64,000 bases of DNA, from contig NZ_AP018664.1 of NCBI RefSeq assembly GCF_003967075.1, positions 3,286,001-3,350,000 of the forward strand. The letters are read 5' to 3'. This DNA is from Sphingobium amiense (lineage in GTDB: Bacteria > Pseudomonadota > Alphaproteobacteria > Sphingomonadales > Sphingomonadaceae). The position numbers were made by a program, and so were the translations under genes. Under the pieces are notes generated by a model. That model did not search any database. It saw only the letters and a program-made list of their open reading frames with translations, and was not told the DNA's origin. This document shows, one piece after another, positions 16,723 through 25,643 of the stretch (its first letter is position 1; each line of letters begins with the position of its first letter).

Positions 16723-19371
16723 ATGGCGTCCCCGTCCGAAAGCAGCACACAGCCCACCCCGATGATGGCGCAATATCTGGCGCTGAAGGCGGAGGCACGG
16801 GACTGCCTGCTTTTCTACCGGATGGGCGATTTCTTCGAACTGTTCTTCGACGACGCCAGGATGGCGGCCGCCACGCTCGACATCGCGCTGACGAGCCGGG
16901 GCGAGCATGAGGGGCAACCGATCCCGATGTGCGGCGTTCCGGCGCACAGCGCGGAAAGCTATCTCGCGCGGCTCATCAGGAGCGGCCACCGCGTCGCCAT
17001 TGCCGAACAGACCGAAACGCCCGCGCAGGCCAAGGCGCGCGGCGGCAAGGCGCTCGTGGCGCGGGCCATCGTGCGCTATGTGACGGCGGGCACGCTGACC
17101 GAGGAGACGCTGCTCGACAGCCGGAGCGACAATCTGCTCGTGGCGCTGGCGCAGGTGGGGGGTGACGGATCGGGCGAGGTCGGAATAGCTGCGGCGGACA
17201 TTTCGACCGGCCGGTTCGAAACCATGTGCTGCCCAATCAGCGACCTAGCCGCCGAACTGGCGCGGCTGCGCCCCAGCGAAACGGTGGTGGCGGAAGGATC
17301 GACATTCGATCTGCCCGACTGCCATCCGTTCGACCGCGCCGCCTTTTCGAGCGCAAGGGCCGAGGAGGCACTCAGACGGCTGTTCGGGGTGACGACGCTC
17401 GACGGGTTCGGCCAGTTCGGGCGGGCGGAGCTGGCGGCGATGGGCGGCCTCGTCGCCTATCTCGACCATGCGGGCAAGGGCACGCTCCCCTTCCTCGCGC
17501 CGCCGCTGCGCAAGGCGAACGGCGCGCATGTCGCCATCGACGCCGCCACGCGCGAGAGTCTGGAAATCGTCGCCACGACCGGGGGAACGCGCGCCGGGAG
17601 CCTGCTGCATGCCATCGACCGCACGGTGACGGGCGCGGGCGCGCGACTGCTGGCGCAGGATCTGTCCGCGCCGCTGCTCGACCTGCCGCTTATCGAGGCG
17701 CGGCTGGGCCTCGTGCAGATGGTCCACGACGAGCCGGGGCTGCGCGATCAACTGCGCGGCGCGCTGCGGTCGCTGCCCGACATCGGGCGGGCGCTGGGGC
17801 GCGTGGCGGTGGGACGCGGCAGCCCGCGCGACCTGGGGCAATTGCGCGACGGGCTTGGCGAAGCGCGGCTGCTGCGCGAGCGGCTGGGGCGGCTGCCCGA
17901 TATGCCGCCGCTGCTGGCGCAGTTGCTCCCGGCGCTCGACGGGCATGGGGCGCTGGTCGATGCGCTCACCCGCGCGCTGGTGCCCGCGCCGCCCACCGAG
18001 ACCGGCAATGGCGGCTATATCGCCGATGGTTTCGATCCCGCGCTGGACGAACTGCGGCGCATGGCGGGCGATGGACGGAGAGCCATTGCGGCGCTGGAAG
18101 CGAAATATCGCGAGCAAACGGGGATTTCCTCGCTCAAGATCCGGCATAATGGCGTGCTCGGCTACCATGTCGAGGTGCCCGCCCGTGCCGCCGATGCGCT
18201 GATGGCGGCGGACAGCGGCTTCACCCATCGCCAGACGCTGGCGGGGGTGGTGCGGTTCAACTCCATCGACCTGCATGAGGAAGCCGGGCGCGTCGCGCAG
18301 GCCGGCGCGCATGCGCTGGTCGCCGAAGCCGCACATCTGGAGACTCTCATCGAAGCGGTGCTCGACCGCAAGAGCGACATCGCCCGCGCCGCCGACGCGC
18401 TGGCGCGGCTCGACGTGGCGGCAGCGCTGGCGGAACGGGCGGCGGAAGGCGGCTGGACGCGGCCCCATTTCGTCGCTGCGGACGGGGCGGGCCAGTGCCT
18501 CGACATCGTGGGCGGGCGGCATCCCGTGGTGGAGGATGCGCTGCGGCGGGAGGGCCAACCCTTCGTCGCCAACGACTGCCGCCTGTCGGAAAGCGACCGT
18601 CTGTGGCTCGTCACCGGACCCAATATGGGCGGCAAATCGACATTCCTGCGGCAGAACGCCCTGATCGTCATTCTCGCGCAGGCGGGCGGCTATGTGCCCG
18701 CCGGATCGGCGACGCTGACGCTGGTCGACCGGCTGTTCAGCCGTGTGGGCGCGTCGGACAATCTGGCGAAGGGCCGCTCCACCTTCATGGTCGAGATGGT
18801 GGAGACCGCCGCGATCCTCGCACAGGCAACGGAGCGCAGCTTCGTCATTCTGGACGAGGTGGGTCGCGGCACATCGACCTATGACGGCCTCGCGCTCGCA
18901 TGGGCAGTGGTGGAGGCGGTGCACGAGGTCAATCGCTGCCGATGCCTGTTCGCCACCCATTATCACGAGCTGACCCGGCTGGCCGAGACTTTGCCCTCGC
19001 TCTCGCTCCACCATGTCCGCGCGCGCGAGTGGAAGGGCGACCTTGTGCTGCTGCATGAACTGGCGGAGGGTCCGGCGGACCGCAGCTATGGCCTTGCCGT
19101 CGCGCGGCTGGCGGGCTTGCCGCCTGCGGTGCTCAGGCGCGCAAAGGACGTGCTGGCGCGGCTGGAAGCGGGCAAGGCGAAGACCGGCGGTATCGCGGCG
19201 GGACTGGACGACCTGCCCCTCTTTGCCGCCGCCGCCGCGCAGGAGGAGGAAAAGGCCGACCCCCTGCTGGCCGCCATCGACGCGATCGACGCCGATGCGC
19301 TTTCGCCTCGCGAGGCGCTCGATCACATCTATCGGCTGAAACAACTGGTCGCGCAGCGGCAGCATGACTAG
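16723..19371 (+). CDS. mutS: DNA mismatch repair protein MutS
   Basis: 882 residues; recognises base mismatches and recruits MutL. The mismatch-reading Phe-X-Glu region is in YRMGDFFELFFDDA (about residue 40). The connector, core and clamp domains follow, then the ABC-type ATPase: Walker A GPNMGGKSTFLRQ (about 640), signature/Walker B VILDEVGRGTSTYDG and switch His in CLFATHYHELTRL. The C-terminal HTH/dimer region ends LDHIYRLKQL. ATG 16723 gives MASPSESSTQPTPMMAQYL; upstream in-frame codons back to 16633 are non-family sequence. glnD starts ten bases after the stop, so the two form an operon. Confidence 0.97.
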   Translation: MASPSESSTQPTPMMAQYLALKAEARDCLLFYRMGDFFELFFDDARMAAATLDIALTSRGEHEGQPIPMCGVPAHSAESYLARLIRSGHRVAIAEQTETPAQAKARGGKALVARAIVRYVTAGTLTEETLLDSRSDNLLVALAQVGGDGSGEVGIAAADISTGRFETMCCPISDLAAELARLRPSETVVAEGSTFDLPDCHPFDRAAFSSARAEEALRRLFGVTTLDGFGQFGRAELAAMGGLVAYLDHAGKGTLPFLAPPLRKANGAHVAIDAATRESLEIVATTGGTRAGSLLHAIDRTVTGAGARLLAQDLSAPLLDLPLIEARLGLVQMVHDEPGLRDQLRGALRSLPDIGRALGRVAVGRGSPRDLGQLRDGLGEARLLRERLGRLPDMPPLLAQLLPALDGHGALVDALTRALVPAPPTETGNGGYIADGFDPALDELRRMAGDGRRAIAALEAKYREQTGISSLKIRHNGVLGYHVEVPARAADALMAADSGFTHRQTLAGVVRFNSIDLHEEAGRVAQAGAHALVAEAAHLETLIEAVLDRKSDIARAADALARLDVAAALAERAAEGGWTRPHFVAADGAGQCLDIVGGRHPVVEDALRREGQPFVANDCRLSESDRLWLVTGPNMGGKSTFLRQNALIVILAQAGGYVPAGSATLTLVDRLFSRVGASDNLAKGRSTFMVEMVETAAILAQATERSFVILDEVGRGTSTYDGLALAWAVVEAVHEVNRCRCLFATHYHELTRLAETLPSLSLHHVRAREWKGDLVLLHELAEGPADRSYGLAVARLAGLPPAVLRRAKDVLARLEAGKAKTGGIAAGLDDLPLFAAAAAQEEEKADPLLAAIDAIDADALSPREALDHIYRLKQLVAQRQHD

Positions 19372-19380
19372 ATAAGGTCC

Positions 19381-22143
19381 ATGGTCATGCAGTTTCCCGC
19401 CCTCGGCGCGCGTCGCGCCATCATCGACCGGCGGGCCATTTCCGACAGGATCAACGCCCTCGCGCAGGACCATGAGGGCGACGCCATGCGATTGCGCGGC
19501 CTGATCGTCCGCGAACTCAAGGCCGCGCTGGAGGAAGGGCGGGCGGAAATCGCGCGGCGGCTGGACGCCAGGCCGACGCGCGGGCGCGAGAGCGTGAGCG
19601 CCTTCGCCTTCCTGATCGACCAGATCCTGCGCCTGCTCTACGACGCGACGACCCATCACCTCTATCCTGCGGGCAACCGCAGCACGGGCGAGCGCATCGT
19701 GCTGATCGCGGTGGGCGGCTATGGCCGGGGCGAAATGGCGCCGCACAGCGATGTCGACATCGGCTTCATCACCCCGTGGAAGCCCACCGGATGGACCGAG
19801 CAGGTGATCGAATCCATGCTCTATTCGCTCTGGGATCTGGGTCTGAAGGTCGGGCATAGCAGCCGCTCGGTCGATGAAACGATGCGGATGGCCAAGAGCG
19901 ACCTTACCGTGCGCACCGCTCTCCTCGAAGCGCGCTATGTCTGGGGCGACAGGGCGCTCTACGAGGAAACGTCGGCCCGTTTCGACGCGGAAGTCATGCA
20001 GGGCAATGCCCGCGCCTTCGTCACCGAAAAGCTGGAGGAACGCGACGAGCGGCACAAGCGCATGGGCGACAGCCGCTATGTCGTCGAGCCGAACGTCAAG
20101 GAAGGCAAGGGCGGCCTGCGCGATCTGCACACGCTGTTCTGGATCGGCAAATATGTGAACCGCGTCCGGTCCGTCGCCGAACTGGTGGATGTGGGGCTGC
20201 TGACGCAGAGCGAACTAGGCCAGTTCCAGAAGGCGGAAGATTTCCTCTGGGCGGTGCGGTGTCATCTGCACACCATCACGGGCCGGGCCGAGGACCGGCT
20301 GACCTTCGACCTTCAGCTCGAAATCGCGACCCGGATGCGCTTCACCGCGCGTGCGGGGCGATCCGGGGTCGAGCGGTTCATGCGCTATTATTTCCTGAAC
20401 GCGAAGACGGTGGGCGACCTAACCGCCGTGTTCCTCGCGCATCTCGACGACCAGATGGGTCCGAAGGGACGGCGTTACATTCCCGCCATCTTCCGCCGGC
20501 CCAAGAAGCTCGACGGGTTCGTGCTGGAGCGGGGGCGGCTGGCGCTACCGAGCGAGGATTTCTTTCAGACCGATCCGGTGCGCCTGCTGGAGATTTTCGC
20601 GGTGGCCGACCGCCACGGCCTCCAGATCCACCCCAGCGCGATGCGCGCGGCGAGCCGGGACGCCGGTCTCATCACCGCAAAGGTGCGCCGCGACCCGCGC
20701 GCCAACGCCGCTTTCATGGACGTGCTTACGTCGCCCCGCGACCCCGAGACGGTGCTGCGCTGGATGAACGAATCGACCGTCTTCGGCCGCTTCGTGCCCG
20801 ATTTCCGCCGCGTCGTCGCGCAGATGCAGTTCGACATGTATCATCATTATACGGTCGATGAGCACACCATCCGCGCAGTGGGCCTGCTGGCGCGGATCGA
20901 GAAGGGCGACCTCGACACCGATCACCCGCTCGCGACCGAACTCATGGGCAAGATCTTGTCGCGGCGCGTGCTCTATGTCGCGGTGCTGCTGCATGACATC
21001 GCGAAAGGGCGGGGCGGCGACCATAGCGTGCTGGGCGCGGAAGTGGCCGAACATCTCTGCCCGCGTCTGGGCCTGACGCCCGCTGAGACCGAGACGGTCG
21101 CGTGGCTGGTGCGCTATCACCTGCTGATGTCGGCGACCGCATTCAAGCGGGATCTGGCCGATTACAAGACGATCCTCGATTTCGTCGACGTGGTGCAGAG
21201 CCCCGAGCGGCTGCGTCTGCTGCTGTGCCTGACGGTCGTGGACATCCGGGCGGTGGGACCGGGCGTGTGGAATAGCTGGAAGCGGCAGTTGCTGGGCGAC
21301 CTTTTCGAATCGGCGGAGGAAGTGCTGCGCCTCGGCCACAAGCAGAAGGGCCGGGGCGAGCGTGTCATCGCCAAGCAGGAGGGGCTGCGCGCGGCGCTGG
21401 GCATGAACGAGGCGGACTTCGCCGCGTTCAGCGCGCGGCTGCCCGAATCCTACTGGATCGCCGAGCCGGAAGACATTCTGATCCACAATGCGCAGCATAT
21501 TCTGGCGTCGGGCGATGCGCCGCTCTCGATCGCGGCGCATTATTATCCGCAGCGCGGCGCGACGCTCGTCACTGTCTATGCCGCCGACCATCCGGGCCTG
21601 TTCTACCGCATCGCAGGCGCCATCCATCTGGCGGGCGGGAACATCATCGACGCGCGCATCCACACCACGCGCGATGGCGTCGCCATCGACAATTTCCTGG
21701 TGCAGGACCCGTTCGGTGGCGCGTTTCACAGCCCCGAACAGCTCAACCGCATCCGCAACGCGATTGAGGATTCGCTGTCGAACCGCCACCGCCTCATCAC
21801 CAAATTGTCGGCGCGGCCCTTGCCCCGCACCCGCGCCGAAGCCTTCCGCATCGAACCCAATGTGTTGATCGACAACAAGGCGTCGAACCGGTTCACGGTG
21901 GTGGAAGTGAACGCGCGCGACCGCCCGGCGCTGCTCTTCAGCCTCGCCAACGCGCTGTTCCAGTCGAAGGTCACGGTGCACAGCGCGCATGTCGCCACCT
22001 ATGGCGAGCGCGCGGTCGACACCTTCTATGTCACCGACCTCATCGGCGGAAAGATCGAGAGCAAGGCGCGGCTGCAGACGCTGGAACGGCGCCTGCTGGA
22101 AGCGGCGGGCGGCGAAGTCGGGCAGGCGCTGGAGATGGCCTAG
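19381..22143 (+). CDS. glnD: Bifunctional PII uridylyltransferase / uridylyl-removing enzyme
   Basis: 920 residues; the nitrogen sensor that uridylylates and deuridylylates PII. The nucleotidyltransferase motif GGYGRGEMAPHSDVDIGF lies near residue 115, followed by the PII-UT domain (EPNVKEGKGGLRDLHTLFW). The HD hydrolase domain (YHHYTVDEHTIRA ... LLHDIAKGRGGDHS) and two C-terminal ACT domains (TVYAADHPGLFYRIAGAI; EVNARDRPALLFSLANAL) bind glutamine. Start ATG 19381 or 19387. It follows mutS closely and overlaps the convergent ykuD-type gene by four bases. Confidence 0.97.
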   Translation: MVMQFPALGARRAIIDRRAISDRINALAQDHEGDAMRLRGLIVRELKAALEEGRAEIARRLDARPTRGRESVSAFAFLIDQILRLLYDATTHHLYPAGNRSTGERIVLIAVGGYGRGEMAPHSDVDIGFITPWKPTGWTEQVIESMLYSLWDLGLKVGHSSRSVDETMRMAKSDLTVRTALLEARYVWGDRALYEETSARFDAEVMQGNARAFVTEKLEERDERHKRMGDSRYVVEPNVKEGKGGLRDLHTLFWIGKYVNRVRSVAELVDVGLLTQSELGQFQKAEDFLWAVRCHLHTITGRAEDRLTFDLQLEIATRMRFTARAGRSGVERFMRYYFLNAKTVGDLTAVFLAHLDDQMGPKGRRYIPAIFRRPKKLDGFVLERGRLALPSEDFFQTDPVRLLEIFAVADRHGLQIHPSAMRAASRDAGLITAKVRRDPRANAAFMDVLTSPRDPETVLRWMNESTVFGRFVPDFRRVVAQMQFDMYHHYTVDEHTIRAVGLLARIEKGDLDTDHPLATELMGKILSRRVLYVAVLLHDIAKGRGGDHSVLGAEVAEHLCPRLGLTPAETETVAWLVRYHLLMSATAFKRDLADYKTILDFVDVVQSPERLRLLLCLTVVDIRAVGPGVWNSWKRQLLGDLFESAEEVLRLGHKQKGRGERVIAKQEGLRAALGMNEADFAAFSARLPESYWIAEPEDILIHNAQHILASGDAPLSIAAHYYPQRGATLVTVYAADHPGLFYRIAGAIHLAGGNIIDARIHTTRDGVAIDNFLVQDPFGGAFHSPEQLNRIRNAIEDSLSNRHRLITKLSARPLPRTRAEAFRIEPNVLIDNKASNRFTVVEVNARDRPALLFSLANALFQSKVTVHSAHVATYGERAVDTFYVTDLIGGKIESKARLQTLERRLLEAAGGEVGQALEMA

Positions 22144-22643
22144 GCCATAATCTCCATCGCATCGCCGGGCCGCAGCATCGGCAGCAAGCGCAGCATGTCT
22201 TCCCGCTCAACGGCGACGCAGCCTGCGGTGGGCCGGCCTTCGGACAGGTGGAAGAAGATGGCGCTGCCCCTGCCGGGCCGGGGCGGTGCGTCGTTGTGGC
22301 CGAGGACGACGATCACGTCATAGGCGGCGTCGGCGCGGATCAGGCTTTCGGCGGAGAAGGCGCGGGGCAGGCGGACAGGGCGGTTATAGGCGGGATCGGC
22401 GGGATCGTCAGACCAGCCGTCCCCGACCCGCACCCAGCGCCATGGCAGGCGGATTTCGCGTGGCGCGACTTTGCCGGGACACAGCAGCACGGCACGGATC
22501 GGCCAGCGCCCGAGCGGTGTGCAGCCGTCGCCTTCCCGCTTCGCGTCGGCAGCGCACGACCCGCCCCGGCCGATGGCGCAGGGCATTACGAGATCGCCGA
22601 AGGTCAGGCGGCCCGCTGCGCTTTCCACCTGAACGATGGTCAT
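22140..22643 (-). CDS. L,D-transpeptidase (YkuD) family protein
   Basis: 167 residues. The catalytic YkuD motif is [20 protein letters not shown]: a histidine, then the nucleophile Cys after the (S/T)xGC element (here TAGC, with Ala in place of the usual Gly/His). Earlier elements match the family: [27 protein letters not shown]. No signal peptide is seen, which is common in this short subfamily. It may cross-link or trim peptidoglycan, or act on another substrate. It is the last gene of the xth-ribA-ykuD operon; its ATG overlaps the ribA stop by four bases. Confidence 0.85.
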   Translation of the reverse strand: MTIVQVESAAGRLTFGDLVMPCAIGRGGSCAADAKREGDGCTPLGRWPIRAVLLCPGKVAPREIRLPWRWVRVGDGWSDDPADPAYNRPVRLPRAFSAESLIRADAAYDVIVVLGHNDAPPRPGRGSAIFFHLSEGRPTAGCVAVEREDMLRLLPMLRPGDAMEIMA

Positions 22644-23701
22644 AGCTGGTGGCCGGTGCGGTCGCGCTTGGTGGCGAGATAGCGTTCATTGTGCGGATTG
22701 GCGGGCAGGATGATCGGCAGCCGCTCCGCTACGCGGATGCCCGCCGCTTCCAGCCCCGCGACCTTGTTCGGATTGTTGGTGAGCAGCCGCACTTCGCGCA
22801 CGCCCAGAAGGTCGAGCATCCGCGCTGCGACCGAAAAATCGCGCGCGTCGATGGCGAAGCCCAGCCGGACATTGGCGTCGACGGTGTCGAACCCCTGATC
22901 CTGAAGCGCGTAGGCGCGCAGCTTGTTGACGAGGCCGATGCCGCGCCCTTCCTGCCGCAGATAGAGGAGGATGCCCCAGCGCGCGTCGGCGATCTGGTGC
23001 AGCGCCTGATGCAGTTGCGGCCCGCAGTCGCATTTGAGGCTGCCCAGCACGTCGCCGGTCAGGCATTCGCTGTGGATGCGGATGACGGGCGGCGTGGCAT
23101 CGCGCCTGCCGACCACCAGCGCGACATGCTCGCGCGGTTCGTCGGGGCTGCGGAAGGCGACGATCTCCGCGCTTTCGCTGGCGTCGACCGGCAGCCGCGC
23201 GCGGGTGGCGACGGCGAGGTGGACGGCATCGTCATAGGCCGCGACATCCTGTGCGCTCGCCTCCGCCTCGACCGGGCCGTCTTCGGCGGTGACGAAGAAG
23301 GCGGGGAGGATTCCCGCCAGCCTGGCGAGGCGCAGCGCCGCCCTGGCGGCGTCCGGCGCGGCGAGCGGCAGCGCGCGGAACGGTCCCTTGAGCGGGGAGG
23401 CGAGGTCAAGCACCGGGTCGGAGATGGCGGTCGCGACATCGGCGTCGATCCAGGGCGCCCGCTCGACCAGCACGGGAAGGTCGGGATCGGCGGCGGCGAG
23501 CTGGTTGGCGAGCTTGAGCGTTTCGGCGCGCGCCGCCGAAATCAGGATGTCGGCGCACCCGGTGGGGTCGAACCCGGCCAGCGTCACCGCGTCCGCGCCC
23601 TCCACCGCCATCAGCCGCAGGGCGCCGTCATCCGCGGCCAGCCGGATCGGCCAGCCGCGGCGCAGCGCGTCGATGGCGCGGGCGGCGGCGCGACCGCTCA
23701 T
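22640..23701 (-). CDS. ribA: GTP cyclohydrolase II with degenerate N-terminal domain
   Basis: 353 residues; opens GTP in the first step of riboflavin synthesis. The C-terminal half has the zinc cysteines in [43 protein letters not shown] and the [17 protein letters not shown] segment, all diagnostic for RibA. The N-terminal 150 residues look like a decayed DHBP-synthase (RibB) domain without its acidic catalytic motif, so the protein should be monofunctional. ATG 23701 overlaps the xth stop by one base. Many alphaproteobacteria carry this form. Confidence 0.9.
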   Translation of the reverse strand: MSGRAAARAIDALRRGWPIRLAADDGALRLMAVEGADAVTLAGFDPTGCADILISAARAETLKLANQLAAADPDLPVLVERAPWIDADVATAISDPVLDLASPLKGPFRALPLAAPDAARAALRLARLAGILPAFFVTAEDGPVEAEASAQDVAAYDDAVHLAVATRARLPVDASESAEIVAFRSPDEPREHVALVVGRRDATPPVIRIHSECLTGDVLGSLKCDCGPQLHQALHQIADARWGILLYLRQEGRGIGLVNKLRAYALQDQGFDTVDANVRLGFAIDARDFSVAARMLDLLGVREVRLLTNNPNKVAGLEAAGIRVAERLPIILPANPHNERYLATKRDRTGHQL

Positions 23702-24498
23702 CAGAAGACGAAATCGGTGATGATGGGGATATGGTCCGACGGCTTCACCCAACTGCGCGCGGGTTCGACGACGCGGTGGCTGACCGCCCTGTCCGCCACG
23801 TCGCGCGTCATCCACATATGATCGAGCCGCCGCCCCCGGTCGGACGCGGCCCAGTCCTTCGCGCGATAGCTCCACCAGGTGTAGAGCCGCGCGGGCGCGG
23901 GGTGGAAGTGACGGCCGATGTCCACCCAGTCGTTCGAGGCCTGAAGCCGGCCGAGGATTTCGCATTCGACCGGCGTGTGGCTGACCACGTCGATCAACTG
24001 CCTGTGGCTCCACACGTCGCATTCGAGCGGGGCGATGTTGAAATCGCCGGTCAAAATCGTCGGCTTGTTGTCGAGCGCGGCCGACCACTGGATCATGCGT
24101 TCGAGGAAATCGAGCTTCTGCCCGAATTTCGGATTGACGGTGCGGTCGGGCACATCGCCGCCTGCGGGCACATAGACATTCTCGATCCGCACGCCGTTAT
24201 CGAGCCGCACGCCGACATGGCGCGCCTCGCCATTGGCCTGCCAGTCGAACCGGTCGTCCTCGTGGATCGGCACCTTGCTCAGGATCGCGACGCCATGATG
24301 CATCCGCTGGCCGTTCAGCACCTGATGCACATAGCCCATGCGGCGGAACATCGCGGCCGGGAAAATGTCGTTCACGACCTTCGTTTCCTGAAGGCACAAT
24401 ATGTCCGGCGCTTCGTCGCGCAGCAACTGTTCGACAATGTCGATGCGCGCCCGGACGCTGTTGATGTTCCAGGAGCAGATGGAGAGCGTGTCGGCCAT
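23701..24498 (-). CDS. xth: Exodeoxyribonuclease III / AP endonuclease
   Basis: 265 residues; removes abasic sites and 3' blocks in base excision repair. The exonuclease-endonuclease-phosphatase motifs are all present: [20 protein letters not shown] (metal Glu), [19 protein letters not shown] (catalytic Asp/Asn), RRLDHMWMT and [12 protein letters not shown] at the C-terminus. ATG 24498 gives [14 protein letters not shown]. It heads the xth-ribA-ykuD operon with one- and four-base overlaps. Confidence 0.95.
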   Translation of the reverse strand: MADTLSICSWNINSVRARIDIVEQLLRDEAPDILCLQETKVVNDIFPAAMFRRMGYVHQVLNGQRMHHGVAILSKVPIHEDDRFDWQANGEARHVGVRLDNGVRIENVYVPAGGDVPDRTVNPKFGQKLDFLERMIQWSAALDNKPTILTGDFNIAPLECDVWSHRQLIDVVSHTPVECEILGRLQASNDWVDIGRHFHPAPARLYTWWSYRAKDWAASDRGRRLDHMWMTRDVADRAVSHRVVEPARSWVKPSDHIPIITDFVF

Positions 24499-24561
24499 GC
24501 CAAGCCAACTAGGGTTGCGCGCTTCGTTGCGCAAGCGGTCGCAGGGGAAGGGGACAAAGTA

Positions 24562-24595
24562 AGACCCCCGCTCCGGGGGCATGGAACGGGGGTCT
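24562..24595 (-). terminator. Strong 13-bp hairpin between lolA and xth
   Basis: On the minus strand AGACCCCCGTTCC and GGAGCGGGGGTCT form a 13-base-pair stem (one G-U) with loop ATGCCCCC, followed by TTACTTTG. It lies 164 bases downstream of the lolA stop. It is probably the terminator of the lolA transcript, or the 3' hairpin of a small RNA, because the sequence just upstream is rich in C-runs. The U-tract is weak. Confidence 0.5.
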
Positions 24596-24758
24596 CGATC
24601 GCGCCCTTGAAGCGCTTTGCGACGGGAGGGGGAAACCGGGTAACAGGGGGGAAATCCCGGTGGTCTCTCGCGTCGTGGAGATCTGAATAGCGCCACTCGT
24701 ATGAGCGCTGGATGAACGAAAACCGCCCTTTTTCCGTTCGTCTTTCCGGAGGCTCCGT

Positions 24759-25394
24759 CTATCCGGCCGAACGGCCGCGCGGGCGGGGGTCGGTCCAGCG
24801 GAACGCAGAATCGGCGACGGGCACGCCGTAGCGCTGGCCGGTGAGGCGGACGGCGGTGCGATTATTCTGCGAATCGAGCGCCACCCAGCCGTAGAGCTGA
24901 AGACCCGCGGGGCTGGCCGCGTCGCGCCGGAAGATCATCGTGATCGTGCCGAATTCCGGGCGGCGCGGATCGCGTGCCTGAACGCTCAGGATCGCAGGAT
25001 CGTCGGTCGGGACGACCTTGCCGAATTTCGACAGATCCTTCGACGGGTCGATCAGCGCGGCGAGCGGCGAATTGCCGATGGGCCAGCGCTGCACCTGCCG
25101 CACTTCATAGTCGATGACGGTCAGCGCCTTGCCATCGCCCACGATCAGGAGCGGAACGCCCTTCTGATACTGGAAACGGATCTTGCCCGGCTGCTTCAGC
25201 GTCAGCTGGCCGGTCAGCGTCTGGCCGTTGCGGTCGGTCTGGCTGAAATCGGCCGTCATGGTGGTGACGGCGCGGATATAGGATTGCACCTTCGCGAGAT
25301 CGGATTGGGTCTGCTGCTGCGCGATGGCGGCACCTGCCAGCGTCAGGGCGGGCGCGCCAAGCGCGAGCAGGAGGGGCGCGGTCATGCGCTTCAT
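24759..25394 (-). CDS. lolA: Outer membrane lipoprotein carrier protein LolA
   Basis: 211 residues; periplasmic chaperone carrying lipoproteins from LolCDE to the outer membrane. A signal peptide (MKRMTAPLLLALGAPALTLAGAAIA|QQ) precedes the LolA fold: YIRAVTTMTADFSQTDRNGQTLTGQL, KPGKIRFQY-like KQPGKIRFQYQKGVPLLIVGDG, and the DDPAIL/GTITMIFRRD strands. ATG 25394 is preferred because GGAG lies nine bases before it; an in-frame ATG at 25409 has none. The stop is followed by 260 bases without a gene before xth, containing C-rich sequence and a strong hairpin. Confidence 0.92.
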   Translation of the reverse strand: MKRMTAPLLLALGAPALTLAGAAIAQQQTQSDLAKVQSYIRAVTTMTADFSQTDRNGQTLTGQLTLKQPGKIRFQYQKGVPLLIVGDGKALTVIDYEVRQVQRWPIGNSPLAALIDPSKDLSKFGKVVPTDDPAILSVQARDPRRPEFGTITMIFRRDAASPAGLQLYGWVALDSQNNRTAVRLTGQRYGVPVADSAFRWTDPRPRGRSAG

Positions 25395-25504
25395 CGGGAT
25401 CGACTCCATGTTGTTCAGAAAGCGGGTTCTATGTCGTGGCGATTGAACCCGTTGTGAACCCGGTCGTTCCGTTGCGACAACATTCCTTCGGCGACCCGAG
25501 CGAC

Positions 25505-25532
25505 AAAAAAAGGCCGGTCACGAGGACCGGCC
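25505..25532 (-). terminator. Rho-independent terminator of ftsK / small RNA B
   Basis: Minus-strand stem GGCCGGTC/GACCGGCC (plus 512-519 and 525-532 of the 25,000s), perfect 8 base pairs with a 5-base loop, followed by seven T (plus A-run 25505-25511). It ends leftward transcription coming from ftsK and the candidate RNA. Confidence 0.88.
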
Positions 25533-25637
25533 GGAAAGTTTTTAGGAGAGGATGCCTGAAAGGCCCGTTCCTTATGCGCGGGCATCGGCCATGCCGCAAA
25601 TGCGAAGAACGTCGTTCCGGTTGCGCAATGTGCAATC
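25505..25637 (-). ncRNA. Candidate small RNA B, downstream of ftsK
   Basis: The minus strand between ftsK and lolA is homologous, base for base and without gaps over 98 positions (25540-25637), to 32345-32442 (73 identities). Read 5' to 3', it has a variable stem (GGCAT/ATGCC), a small conserved stem GCCT-TTC-AGGC, an unpaired anti-Shine-Dalgarno stretch ATCCTCTCCTAAAA, then a terminator hairpin with seven T. The homology starts six bases after the ftsK stop, so it may have its own promoter inside ftsK or be cut from the ftsK mRNA. The 5' end is unknown. Confidence 0.6.
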
Positions 25638-25643
25638 GCCCCG

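Noticed and set aside
14483..16765. 760-residue reading frame antisense to maeB
   Set aside because: Shadow frame with biased composition; maeB is clear on the other strand.
17245..20130. 961-residue reading frame antisense to mutS and glnD
   Set aside because: High-GC shadow frame; both plus-strand genes are unmistakable and the antisense product is His/Arg/Gln-rich without any domain.
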